Part shown: positions 25,789 to 39,722 of the stretch, one piece after another
Layout of the letters: every line of letters starts with the position of its first letter
Numbering within the stretch: the first letter of the stretch is position 1
Assembly: GCA_963680875.1 (NCBI GenBank)
Contig: OY804589.1
Coordinates: forward strand, 32,714,962-32,778,961
Length of the DNA: 64,000 bases
Direction of reading: 5' to 3'
Origin: Bathymodiolus brooksi
Taxonomy: Eukaryota; Mollusca; Bivalvia; Mytilida; Modiolidae
Translations under genes and position numbers: made by a program
The notes under the pieces: generated by a model
The model's input: the letters and a program-made list of their open reading frames with translations, nothing else
Databases searched by the model: none
Told to the model about the DNA's origin: nothing

Positions 25789-28700
25789 CGACTTACCAAG
25801 GATGTTTGTATTGTAAATATTACTGTGTATTTAGACTTACCAAGGATGTTTGTATTGTAAGTATTACTGTGTATGTAGACTTACCAATGATGTTTGTATT
25901 GTAAGTATTACTGTGTATGTAGACTTACCAAGGTTGTTTGTATTGTAAGTATTACTGTGTATGTAGACTTACCAAGGATGTTTGTATTGTAAATATTACT
26001 GTGTATGTCGACTTCCCAAGGATGTTTGTATTGTAAGTATTACTGTGTATGTCGACTTCCCAAGGGTGTTTGCATTGTAAGTATTACTGTGTATGTCGAC
26101 CTACCAAGGATGTTTATATTGTAAGTATTACTGTGTATATAGACTTACCAAGGATGTTTGTATTGTAAGTATTACTGTGTATGTCGACTTACCAAGGATG
26201 TTTGTATTGTAAGTATTATTGTGCATGTCGACTTACCAAGGATGTTTGTATTGTAAGTATTACTGTGTATGTCGACTTACCAAGGATGTTTGTATTGTAA
26301 GTATTACTGTGCATGTCGACTTACCAAGGATGTTTGTATTTTAAGTATTACTATGTATGTCGACTTACCAAGGATGTTTGTATTGTAAGTATTATTGTGC
26401 ATGTCGACTTACCAAGGATGTTTGTATTGTAAGTATTACTGTGTATGTCGACTTACCAAGGATGTTTGTATTGTAAGTATTACTGTGTATGTAGACTTAT
26501 CAAGGGTGTTTGTATTGTAAATATTACTGTGTATGTCGACTTACCAAGGATGTTTGTATTGTAAGTATTACTGTGTATGTCGACCTACCAAGGATGTTTG
26601 TATTGTAAGTATTATTGTGAATGTAGACTTACCAAGAGTGTTTGTTTTGTAAGTATTACTCTGTATGTAGACTTACCAAGGGTGTTTGTATTGTAAGTAT
26701 TACTGTGTATGTCGACTTACCAAGGATGTTTCTATTGTAAGTATTACTGTGTATGTAGACGTATCAAGGTTGTTTGTATTGTAAGTATTACTGTGTATGT
26801 CCATTTATTAAGGATGTTTGTATTGTAAGTATTACTGTGTATGTAGACGTATCACGGATGTTTGTATTGTAAGTATTGCTGTGTATGTAGACGTATCAAG
26901 GGTGTTTGTATTGTAAGTATTACTGTGTATGTCGACTTACCAAGGATGTTTGTATTGTAAATATTACTGTGTATGTAGACTTATCAAGGATGTTTGTATT
27001 GTAAGTATTACTGTATATGTAGACTTACCAATGGTGTTTGTATTGTAAGTATTACTGTGTATGTAGACTTACCAAGGTTGTTTTTATTGTAAGTATTACT
27101 GTGTATGTAGACTTACCAAGGATGTTTGTATTGTAAATATTACTGTGTATGTCGACTTCCCAAGGATGTTTGTATTGCAAGTATTACTGTGTATGTCCAC
27201 TTCCCAAGGGTGTTTGCATTGTAAGTATTACTGTGTATGTCGACCTACCAAGGATGTTTATATTGCGAGTATTACTGTGTATATAGACTTACCAAGGATG
27301 TTTGTATTGTAAGTATTACTGTGTATGTCGACTTACCAAGGATGTTTGTATTGTAAGTATTATTGTGCATGTCGACTTACCAAGGATGTTTGTATTGTAA
27401 GTATTACTGTGTATGTCGACTTACCAAGGATGTTTGTATTGTAAGTATTACTATGTATGTCGACTTACCAAGGTTGTTTGTATTGTAAGTATTACTGTGC
27501 ATGTCGACTTACCAAGGATTTTTGCATTGTAAGTATTACTGTATGTAGACTTACCAAGGATGTTTGTATTGTAAGTATTACTGTGAATGTAGACTTACCA
27601 AGGGTGTTTGTATTGTAAGTATTACTCTGTATGTAGACTTATCAAGGGTGTTTGTATTGTAAGTATTACTGTGTATGTCGACTTACCAAGGATGTTTCTA
27701 TTGTAAGTATTACTGTGTATGTAGACGTATCAAGGTTGTTTGTATTGTAAGTATTACTGTGTATGTAGATTTACCAAGGATGTTTGTATTGTAAGTATTA
27801 CTGTGTATGTCAACTTACCAAGGATGTTTGTATTGTAAGTATTACTGTGTATGCAGACTTACCAAGGATGTTTGTATTGTAATTATTACTGTTCATGTCG
27901 ACTTACCAAGGATGTTTGCATTGTAAGTATTACTGTATGTAGACTTACCAAGGATGTTTGTATTGTAAGTATTACTGTGTATGTAGACTTACCAAGGATG
28001 TTTGTATTGTAAGTATTACTGTGTATGTAGACTTACCAAGGATGTTTGTATTGTAAATATTACTGTGTATGTAGACTTACCAAGGATGTTTGTATTGTAA
28101 GTATTACTGTGTATGTAGACTTACCAATGATGTTTGTATTGTAAGTATTACTGTGTATGTAGACTTACCAAGGTTGTTTGTATTGTAAGTATTACTGTGT
28201 ATGTAGAATTACCAAGGATGTTTGTATTGTAAATATTACTGTGTATGTCGACTTCCAAAGGATGTTTGTATTGTAAGTATTACTGTGTATGTCGACTTCC
28301 CCAGGGTGTTTGCATTGTAAGTATTACTGTGTATGTCGACCTACCAAGGATGTTTATATTGCGAGTATTACTGTGTATGTCGACTTACCAAGGATGTTTG
28401 TATTGTAGGTATTACTGTGTATGTCAACTTACCAAGGATGTTTGTATTGTAAGTATTACTGTGTATGCAGACTTACCAAGGATGTTTGTATTGTAATTAT
28501 TACTGTGCATGTCGACTTACCAAGGATGTTTGCATTGTAAGTATTACTGTATGTAGACTTACCAAGGATGTTTGTATTGTAAGTATTACTGTGTATGTAG
28601 ACTTACCAAGGATGTTTGTATTGTAAGTATTATTGTGTATGTCGACTTCCCAAGGGTGTTTGCATTGTTATTATTACTGTGTATGTCGACCTACCAAGGA

Positions 28701-29390
28701 TGTTTATATTGCGAGTATTACTGTGTAAATAGACTTACCAAGGATGTTTGTATTGTAAGTATTACTGTGTATGTCGACTTACCAAGGATGTTTGTATTGT
28801 AAGTATTATTGTGCATGTCGACTTACCAAGGATGTTTGTATTGTAAGTATTACTGTGCATGTCGACTTACCAAGGATGTTTGTATTGTAAGTATTACTAT
28901 GTATGTCGACTTACCAAGGATGTTTGTATTGTAAGTATTATTGTGCATGTCGACTTACCAAGGATATTTGTATTGTAAGTATTACTGTGTATGTCGACTT
29001 ACCAAGGATGTTTGTATTGTAAGTATTACTGTGTATGTAGACATATCAAGGGTGTTTGTATTGTAAGTATTATTGTGTATGTCGACTTACCAAGGATGTT
29101 TGTGTTGTAAGTATTACTGTGTATGTCGACTTACCAAGGATGTTTGTATTGTAAGTATTACTGTGAATGTAGACTTACCAAGGGTGTTTGTATTGTAAGT
29201 ATTACTGTGTATATAGACTTACCAAGGGTATTTGTATTGTAAGTATTACTGTGTATGTCGACTTACCAAGGATGTTTCTATTGTAAGTATTACTTTGTAT
29301 GTAGACGTATCAAGGTTGTTTGTATTGTAAGTATTACTGTGTATGTCGATTTATTAAGGATGTTTGTATTGTAAGTATTACTGTGTATGT
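25789..29390. repeat. 82-monomer unit, tandem copy 2 (3,602 bp)
   Basis: It starts exactly where copy 1 ends and repeats its rare variants in order (GTATTTTAAG near 26,337; CCAAGAGTG near 26,635; GTTCATGTCG near 27,891; CTTCCAAAGG near 28,253; TTGTTATTATTAC near 28,665). At 29,391 the order changes to AGACGTATCACGG, the sequence that also precedes copy 1 at 21,749. Apparent identity over 3.6 kb implies a very recent event or an assembly artefact. Confidence 0.93.
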
Positions 29391-32300
29391 AGACGTATCA
29401 CGGATGTTTGTATTGTAAGTATTGCTGTGTATGTAGACGTATCAAGGGTGTTTGTATTGTAAGTATTACTGTGTATGTCGACTTACCAAGGATGTTTGTA
29501 TTGTAAATATTACTGTGTATGTAGACTTACCAAGGATGTTTGTATTGTAAGTATTACTGTATATGTAGACTTACCAATGATGTTTGTATTGTAAGTATTA
29601 CTGTGTATGTAGACTTACCAAGGTTGTTTTTATTGTAAGTATTACTGTGCATGTCGACTTACCAAGGGTGTTTGTATTGTAAGTATTACTGTGTATGTCG
29701 ACTTACCAAGGATGTTTGTATTGTAAGTATTACTGTGTATGTAGACTTATCAAGGGTGTTTGTATTGTAAGTATTACTGTGTATGTCGACTTACCAAGGA
29801 TGTTTGTATTGTAAGTATTACTGTGTATGTCGACTTACCAAGGATGTTTGAATTGTAAGTATTACTGTGCATGTCGACTTACCAAGGGTGTTTGTATTGT
29901 AAGTATTACTGTGCATGTCGACTTACCAAGGATTTTTGCATTGTAAGTATTACTGTATGTAGACTTACCAAGGATGTTTGTATTGTAAGTATTACTGTGA
30001 ATGTAGACTTACCAAGGGTGTTTGTATTGTAAGTATTACTCTGTATGTAGACTTACCAAGGGTGTTTGTATTGTAAGTATTAATGTGAATGTCAACTTAC
30101 CAAGGATGTTTCTATTGTAAGTATTACTGTGTATGTAGACTTACCAAGGATATTTGTATTGTAAGTATTACTGTGTATGTCGACTTACCAAGGATGTTTG
30201 TATTGTAAGTATTACTGTGTATGTAGACTTACCAAGGTTGTTTGTATTGTAAGTATTACTGTGTATGTAAACTTACCAAGGATGTTTGTATTGTAAATAT
30301 TACTGTGTATGTCGACTTCCCAAGGATGTTTGTATTGTAAGTATTACTGTGTATGTCGACTTCCCAAGGGTGTTTGCATTGTAAGTATTACTGTGTATGT
30401 CGACCTACCAAGGATGTTTATATTGCGAGTATTACTGTGTATGTCGACTTACCAAGGATGTTTGTATTGTAAGTATTACTGTGCATGTCGACTTACCAAG
30501 GATGTTTCTATTGTAAGTATTACTAAGTATGTCGACTTACCAAGGGTGTTTGTATTGTAAGTATTACTGTGTATGTCGACTTACCAAGGATGTTTGTATT
30601 GTAAGTATTACTGTGTATGTAGACTTATCAAGGGTGTTTGTATTGTAAGTATTACTGTGTATGTCGACTTACCAAGGATGTTTGTATTGTAAGTATTACT
30701 GTGTATGTCGACTTACCAAGGATGTTTGAATTGTAAGTATTACTGTGCATGTCGACTTACCAAGGGTGTTTGTATTGTAAGTATTACTGTGCATGTCGAC
30801 TTACCAAGGATTTTTGCATTGTAAGTATTACTGTATGTAGACTTACCAAGGATGTTTGTATTGTAAGTATTACTGTGAATGTAGACTTACCAAGGGTGTT
30901 TGTATTGTAAGTATTACTCTGTATGTAGACTTACCAAGGGTGTTTGTATTGTAAGTATTAATGTGTATGTCAACTTACCAAGGATGTTTCTATTGTAAGT
31001 ATTACTGTGTATGTAGACGTATCAAGGTTGTTTGCATTGTAAGTATTACTGTGTATGTCCATTTATTAAGGATGTTTGTATTGTAAGTATTACTGTGTAT
31101 GTAGACGTATCACGGATGTTTGTATTGTAAGTATTGCTGTGTATGTAGATGTATCAAGGGTGTTTGTATTGTAAGTATTACTGTGTATGTCGACCTACCA
31201 AGGATGTTTGTATTGTAAATATTACTGTGTATGTAGACTTACCAAGGATGTTTGTATTGTAAGTATTACTTTGTATTTAGACTTAGCAATGATTTTGTGT
31301 TGTAAGTATTACTGTGTATGTCGACTTATCAAGGGTGTTTGTATTGTAAGTATTACTATGTATGTAGACTTACCAAGGATGTTTGTATTGTAAGTATTAC
31401 TGTGTATGTCGACTTACCAAGGATGTTTGTATTGTAAGTATTACTCTGCATGTCGACTTACCAAGGGTGTTTGTATTGTAAGTATTACTGTGCATGTCGA
31501 CTTACCAAGGATGTTTGCATTGTAAGTATTACTGTATGTAGACTTACCAAGGATGTTTGTATTGTAAGTATTACTGTGAATGTAGACTTACCAAGGGTGT
31601 TTGTATTGTAAGTATTACTCTGTATGTAGACTTACCAAGGGTGTTTGTATTGTAAGTATTACTGTGTATGTCGACTTACCAAGGATGTTTCTATTGTAAG
31701 TATTACTGTGTATGTAGACGTATCAATGTTGTTTGTATTGTAAGCATTACTGTGTATGTCGACCTACCAAGGATGTTTATATTGCGAGTATTACTGTGTA
31801 TATAGACTTACCAAGGATGTTTGTATTGTAAGTATTACTGTGTATGTCGACTTACCAAGGATGTTTGTATTGTAAGTATTACTGTGCATGTCGACTTACC
31901 AAGGATGTTTGTATTGTAAGTATTACTATGTATATCGACTTACCAAGGGTGTTTGTATTGTAAGTATTACTGTGTATGTCGACTTACCAAGGATGTTTGT
32001 ATTGTAAGTATTACTGTGTATGTAGACTTATCAAGGGTGTTTGTATTGTAAGTATTACTGTGTATGTCGACTTACCAAGGATGTTTGTATTGTAAGTATT
32101 ACTGTGTATGTCGACTTACCAAGGATGTTTCTATTGTAAGTATTACTGTGTATGTAGACGTATCAAGGTTGTTTGTATTGTAAGTATTACTGTGTATGTC
32201 GATTTATTAAGGATGTTTGTATTGTAAGTATTACGGTGTATGTAGACGTATCACGGATGTTTGTATTGTAAGTATTGCTGTGTATGTAGACGTATCAAGG

Positions 32301-33138
32301 GTGTTTGTATTGTAAGTATTACTGTGTATGTCGACTTACCAAGGATGTTTGTATTGTAAATATTACTGTGTATGTAGACTTACCAAGGATGTTTGTATTG
32401 TAAGTATTACTGTATATGTAGACTTACCAAGGTTGTTTGTATTGTCAGTATTACTGTGTATGTAGACTTACCAAGGATGTTTGTATTGTAAATATTACTG
32501 TGTATGTCGACTTCCCACGGGTGTTTGCATTGTAAGTATTACTGTGTATGTCGACCTACCAAGGATGTTTATATTGCGAGTATTACTGTGTATATAGACT
32601 TACCAAGGATGTTTGTATTGTAAGTATTACTGTGCATGTCGACTTACCAAGGATGTTTGTATTGTAAGTATTATTGTGCATGTCGACTTACCAAGGATGT
32701 TTGTATTGTAAGTATTACTGTGTATGTCGACTTACCAAGGATGTTTGTATTGTAAGTATTACTGTGCATGTCGACTTACCAAGGATGTTTGTATTGTACG
32801 TATTACTGTGCATGTCGACTTACCAAGGATGTTTGTATTGTAAGTATTACTGTGTATGTCGACTTACCAAGGGTGTTTGTATTGTAAGTATTACTGTGCA
32901 TGTCGACTTACCAAGGATTTTTGCATTGTAAGTATTACTGTATGTAGACTTACCAAGGATGTTTGTATTGTAAGTATTACTGTGAACTTAGACTTTCCAA
33001 GGGTGTTTGTATTGTAAGTATTACTCTGTATGTAGACTTACCAAGGGTGTTTGTATTGTAAGTATTACTGTGTATGTCGACTTACCAAGGATGTTTCTAT
33101 TGTAAGTATTACTGTGTATGTAGACGTATCTAGGTTGT
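29391..33138. repeat. Transition into 75-type HORs
   Basis: The first 250 bp continue the diverged family. From about 29,645 the order is that of the homogeneous HORs. At about 30,130 the TTTCTATTG monomer after AATGTGAATGTCAAC is followed directly by the GGATATTTG monomer, a second internal junction. A 73-monomer unit (3,204 bp between the markers at 31,187 and 34,391) follows. It lacks two monomers near 31,860-31,870, before the GTATATCGAC monomer. A private AAGCATTAC occurs near 31,744. Confidence 0.75.
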
Positions 33139-36100
33139 TTGTATTGTAAGTATTACTGTGTATGTCGATTTATTAAGGATGTTTGTATTGTAAGTATTAC
33201 TGTGTATGTAAATTTAGCAATGATTTTGTGTTGTAAGTATTACTGTGTATGTCGACTTATCAAGGGTGTTTGTATTGTAAGTATTACTATGTATGTAGAC
33301 TTACCAAGGATGTTTGTATTGTAAGTATTACTGTGTATGTAGACTTACCAACGATATTTGTATTGTAAGTATTACTGTGTATGTCGACTTACCAAGGATG
33401 TTTGTATTGTAAGTATTACTGTGTATGTAGACTTACCAAGGTTGTTTGTATTGTAAGTATTACTGTGTATGTAAACTTACCAAGGATGTTTGTATTGTAA
33501 ATATTACTGTGTATGTCGACTTCCCAAGGATGTTTGTATTGTAAGTATTACTGTGTATGTCGACTTCCCAAGGGTGTTTGCATTGTAAGTATTACTGTGT
33601 ATGTCGACCTACCAAGGATGTTTATATTGCGAGTATTACTGTGTATGTCGACTTACCAAGGATGTTTGTATTGTAAGTATTACTGTGCATGTCGACTTAC
33701 CAAGGATGTTTCTATTGTAAGTATTACTATGTATGTCGACTTACCAAGGGTGTTTGTATTGTAAGTATTACTGTGTATGTCGACTTACCAAGGATGTTTG
33801 TATTGTAAGTATTACTGTGTATGTAGACTTATCAAGGGTGTTTGTATTGTAAGTATTACTGTGTATGTCGACTTACCAAGGATGTTTGTATTGTAAGTAT
33901 TACTGTGTATGTCGACTTACCAAGGATGTTTGAATTGTAAGTATTACTGTGCATGTCGACTTACCAAGGGTGTTTGTATTGTAAGTATTACTGTGCATGT
34001 CGACTTACCAAGGATTTTTGCATTGTAAGTATTACTGTATGTAGACTTACCAAGGATGTTTGTATTGTAAGTATTACTGTGAATGTAGACTTACCAAGGG
34101 TGTTTGTATTGTAAGTATTACTCTGTATGTAGACTTACCAAGGGTGTTTGTATTGTAAGTATTAATGTGTATGTCAACTTACCAAGGATGTTTCTATTGT
34201 AAGTATTACTGTGTATGTAGACGTATCAAGGTTGTTTGCATTGTAAGTATTACTGTGTATGTCCATTTATTAAGGATGTTTGTATTGTAAGTATTACTGT
34301 GTATGTAGACGTATCACGGATGTTTGTATTGTAAGTATTGCTGTGTATGTAGATGTATCAAGGGTGTTTGTATTGTAAGTATTACTGTGTATGTCGACCT
34401 ACCAAGGATGTTTGTATTGTAAATATTACTGTGTATGTAGACTTACCAAGGATGTTTGTATTGTAAGTATTACTTTGTATTTAGACTTAGCAATGATTTT
34501 GTGTTGTAAGTATTACTGTGTATGTCGACCTATCAAGGGTGTTTGTATTGTAAGTATTACTATGTATGTAGACTTACCAAGGATGTTTGTATTGTAAGTA
34601 TTACTGTGTATGTCGACTTACCAAGGATGTTTGTATTGTAAGTATTACTCTGCATGTCGACTTACCAAGGGTGTTTGTATTGTAAGTATTACTGTGCATG
34701 TCGACTTACCAAGGATGTTTGCATTGTAAGTATTACTGTATGTAGACTTACCAAGGATGTTTGTATTGTAAGTATTACTGTGAATGTAGACTTACCAAGG
34801 GTGTTTGTATTGTAAGTATTACTCTGTATGTAGACTTACCAAGGGTGTTTGTATTGTAAGTATTACTGTGTATGTCGACTTACCAAGGATGTTTCTATTG
34901 TAAGTATTACTGTGTATGTAGACGTATCAATGTTGTTTGTATTGTAAGTATTACTGTGTATGTCGACCTACCAAGGATGTTTATATTGCGAGTATTACTG
35001 TGTATATAGACTTACCAAGGATGTTTGTATTGTAAGTATTACTGTGTATGTCGACTTACCAAGGATGTTTGTATTGTAAGTATTATTGTGCATGTCGACT
35101 TACCAAGGATGTTTGTATTGTAAGTATTACTGTGTATGTCGACTTACCAAGGATGTTTGTATTGTAAGTATTACTGTGCATGTCGACTTACCAAGGATGT
35201 TTGTATTGTAAGTATTACTATGTATATCGACTTACCAAGGGTGTTTGTATTGTAAGTATTACTGTGTATGTCGACTTACCAAGGATGTTTGTATTGTAAG
35301 TATTACTGTGTATGTAGACTTATCAAGGGTGTTTGTATTGTAAGTATTACTGTGTATGTCGACTTACCAAGGATGTTTGTATTGTAAGTATTACTGTGTA
35401 TGTCGACTTACCAAGGATGTTTCTATTGTAAGTATTACTGTGTATGTAGACGTATCAAGGTTGTTTGTATTGTAAGTATTACTGTGTATGTCGATTTATT
35501 AAGGATGTTTGTATTGTAAGTATTACGGTGTATGTAGACGTATCACGGATGTTTGTATTGTAAGTATTGCTGTGTATGTAGACGTATCAAGGGTGTTTGT
35601 ATTGTAAGTATTACTGTGTATGTCGACTTACCAAGGATGTTTGTATTGTAAATATTACTGTGTATGTAGACTTACCAAGGATGTTTGTATTGTAAGTATT
35701 ACTGTATATGTAGACTTACCAAGGTTGTTTGTATTGTCAGTATTACTGTGTATGTAGACTTACCAAGGATGTTTGTATTGTAAATATTACTGTGTATGTC
35801 GACTTCCCACGGGTGTTTGCATTGTAAGTATTACTGTGTATGTCGACTTACCAAGGATGTTTATATTGCGAGTATTACTGTGTATATAGACTTACCAAGG
35901 ATGTTTGTATTGTAAGTATTACTGTGCATGTCGACTTACCAAGGATGTTTGTATTGTAAGTATTATTGTGCATGTCGACTTACCAAGGATGTTTGTATTG
36001 TAAGTATTACTGTGTATGTCGACTTACCAAGGATGTTTGTATTGTAAGTATTACTCTGCATGTCGACTTACCAAGGATGTTTGTATTGTACGTATTACTG

Positions 36101-36430
36101 TGTATGTCGACTTACCAAGGATGTTTGTATTGTAAGTATTACTGTGTATGTCGACTTACCAAGGGTGTTTGTATTGTAAGTATTACTGTGCATGTCGACT
36201 TACCAAGGATTTTTGCATTGTAAGTATTACTGTATGTAGACCTACCAAGGATGTTTGTATTGTAAGTATTACTGTGAACTTAGACTTTCCAAGGGTGTTT
36301 GTATTGTAAGTATTACTCTGTATGTAGACTTACCAAGGGTGTTTGTATTGTAAGTATTACTGTGTATGTCGACTTACCAAGGATGTTTCTATTGTAAGTA
36401 TTACTGTGTATGTAGACGTATCTAGGTTGT
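33139..36430. repeat. 75-monomer HOR (3,292 bp), full form
   Basis: The length is 75 x 44 minus 8: three 42-bp monomers (about 34,038, 34,735 and 36,228) and two 43-bp monomers (about 33,210 and 34,495). It contains two related halves, each with GTATCACGG followed by ATTGCTGTGTATG (near 34,313 and 35,541), about 28 monomers apart. Private changes are CCAACGATATTTG near 33,350, CGACCTATCAAGG near 34,526 and ACTCTGCATG near 36,055. Confidence 0.9.
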
Positions 36431-39400
36431 TTGTATTGTAAGTATTACTGTGTATGTCGATTTATTAAGGATGTTTGTATTGTAAGTATTACTGTGTATG
36501 TAAATTTAGCAATGATTTTGTGTTGTAAGTATTACTGTGTATGTCGACTTATCAAGGGTGTTTGTATTGTAAGTATTACTATGTATGTAGACTTACCAAG
36601 GATGTTTGTATTGTAAGTATTACTGTGTATGTAGACTTACCAAGGATATTTGTATTGTAAGTATTACTGTGTATGTCGACTTACCAAGGATGTTTGTATT
36701 GTAAGTATTACTGTGTATGTAGACTTACCAAGGTTGTTTGTATTGTAAGTATTACTGTGTATGTAAACTTACCAAGGATGTTTGTATTGTAAATATTACT
36801 GTGTATGTCGACTTCCCAAGGATGTTTGTATTGTAAGTATTACTGTGTATGTCGACTTCCCAAGGGTGTTTGCATTGTAAGTATTACTGTGTATGTCGAC
36901 CTACCAAGGATGTTTATATTGCGAGTATTACTGTGTATGTCGACTTACCAAGGATGTTTGTATTGTAAGTATTACTGTGCATGTCGACTTACCAAGGATG
37001 TTTCTATTGTAAGTATTACTATGTATGTCGACTTACCAAGGGTGTTTGTATTGTAAGTATTACTGTGTATGTCGACTTACCAAGGATGTTTGTATTGTAA
37101 GTATTACTGTGTATGTAGACTTATCAAGGGTGTTTGTATTGTAAGTATTACTGTGTATGTCGACTTACCAAGGATGTTTGTATTGTAAGTATTACTGTGT
37201 ATGTCGACTTACCAAGGATGTTTGAATTGTAAGTATTACTGTGCATGTCGACTTACCAAGGGTGTTTGTATTGTAAGTATTACTGTGCATGTCGACTTAC
37301 CAAGGATTTTTGCATTGTAAATATTACTGTATGTAGACTTACCAAGGATGTTTGTATTGTAAGTATTACTGTGAATGTAGACTTACCAAGGGTGTTTGTA
37401 TTGTAAGTATTACTCTGTATGTAGACTTACCAAGGGTGTTTGTATTGTAAGTATTAATGTGTATGTCAACTTACCAAGGATGTTTCTATTGTAAGTATTA
37501 CTGTGTATGTAGACGTATCAAGGTTGTTTGCATTGTAAGTATTACTGTGTATGTCCATTTATTAAGGATGTTTGTATTGTAAGTATTACTGTGTATGTAG
37601 ACGTATCACGGATGTTTGTATTGTAAGTATTGCTGTGTATGTAGATGTATCAAGGGTGTTTGTATTATAAGTATTACTGTGTATGTCGACCTACCAAGGA
37701 TGTTTGTATTGTAAATATTACTGTGTATGTAGACTTACCAAGGATGTTTGTATTGTAAGTATTACTTTGTATTTAGACTTAGCAATGATTTTGTGTTGTA
37801 AGTATTACTGTGTATGTCGACTTATCAAGGGTGTTTGTATTGTAAGTATTACTATGTATGTAGACTTACCAAGGATGTTTGTATTGTAAGTATTACTGTG
37901 TATGTCGACTTACCAAGGATGTTTGTATTGTAAGTATTACTCTGCATGTCGACTTACCAAGGGTGTTTGTATTGTAAGTATTACTGTGCATGTCGACTTA
38001 CCAAGGATGTTTGCATTGTAAGTATTACTGTATGTAGACTTACCAAGGATGTTTGTATTGTAAGTATTACTGTGAATGTAGACTTACCAAGGGTGTTTGT
38101 ATTGTAAGTATTACTCTGTATGTAGACTTACCAAGGGTGTTTGTATTGTAAGTTTTACTGTGTATGTCGACTTACCAAGGATGTTTCTATTGTAAGTATT
38201 ACTGTGTATGTAGACGTATCAATGTTGTTTGTATTGTAAGTATTACTGTGTATGTCGACCTACCAAGGATGTTTATATTGCGAGTATTACTGTGTATATA
38301 GACTTACCAAGGATGTTTGTATTGTAAGTATTACTGTGTATGTCGACTTACCAAGGATGTTTGTATTGTAAGTATTATTGTGCATGTCGACTTACCAAGG
38401 ATGTTTGTATTGTAAGTATTACTGTGTATGTCGATTTACCAAGGATGTTTGTATTGTAAGTATTACTGTGCATGTCGACTTACCAAGGATGTTTGTATTG
38501 TAAGTATTACTATGTATATCGACTTACCAAGGGTGTTTGTATTGTAAGTATTACTGTGTATGTCGACTTACCAAGGATGTTTGTATTGTAAGTATTACTG
38601 TGTATGTAGACTTATCAAGGGTGTTTGTATTGTAAGTATTACTGTGTATGTCGACTTACCAAGGATGTTTGTATTGTAAGTATTACTGTGTATGTCGACT
38701 TACCAAGGATGTTTCTATTGTAAGTATTACTGTGTATGTAGCCGTATCAAGGTTGTTTGTATTGTAAGTATTACTGTGTATGTCGATTTATTAAGGATGT
38801 TTGTATTGTAGGTATTACGGTGTATGTAGACGTATCACGGATGTTTGTATTGTAAGTATTGCTGTGTATGTAGACGTATCAAGGGTGTTTGTATTGTAAG
38901 TATTACTGTGTATGTCGACTTACCAAGGATGTTTGTATTGTAAATATTACTGTGTATGTAGACTTACCAAGGATGTTTGTATTGTAAGTATTACTGTATA
39001 TGTAGACTTACTAAGGTTGTTTGTATTGTCAGTATTACTGTGTATGTAGACTTACCAAGGATGTTTGTATTGTAAATATTACTGTGTATGTCGACTTCCC
39101 ACGGGTGTTTGCATTGTAAGTATTACTGTGTATGTCGACCTACCAAGGATGTTTATATTGCGAGTATTACTGTGTATATAGACTTACCAAGGATGTTTGT
39201 ATTGTAAGTATTACTGTGCATGTCGACTTACCAAGGATGTTTGTATTGTAAGTATTATTGTGCATGTCGACTTACCAAGGATGTTTGTATTGTAAGTATT
39301 ACTGTGTATGTCGACTTACCAAGGATGTTTGTATTGTAAGTATTACTGTGCATGTCGACTTACCAAGGATGTTTGTATTGTACGTATTACTGTGTATGTC

Positions 39401-39722
39401 GACTTACCAAGGATGTTTGTATTGTAAGTATTACTGTGTATGTCGACTTACCAAGGGTGTTTGTATTGTAAGTATTACTGTGCATGTCGACTTACCAAGG
39501 ATTTTTGCATTGTAAGTATTACTGTATGTAGACTTACCAAGGATGTTTGTATTGTAAGTATTACTGTGAACTTAGACTTTCCAAGGGTGTTTGTATTGTA
39601 AGTATTACTCTGTATGTAGACTTACCAAGGGTGTTTGTATTGTAAGTATTACTGTGTATGTCGACTTACCAAGGATGTTTCTATTGTAAGTATTACTGTG
39701 TATGTAGACGTATCTAGGTTGT
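36431..39722. repeat. 75-monomer HOR (3,292 bp), full form
   Basis: This is a direct tandem copy of the preceding unit with the same 42/43-bp marker order. Private single-base changes visible here include TTGTAAATATT near 37,318, GTATTATAAG near 37,663, AAGTTTTAC near 38,152, GTCGATTTACC near 38,433, GTAGCCGTATC near 38,738, GTAGGTATTACGG near 38,809 and CTTACTAAGG near 39,007. About ten such changes in 3.3 kb fit well under 1% divergence between adjacent copies. Confidence 0.9.
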
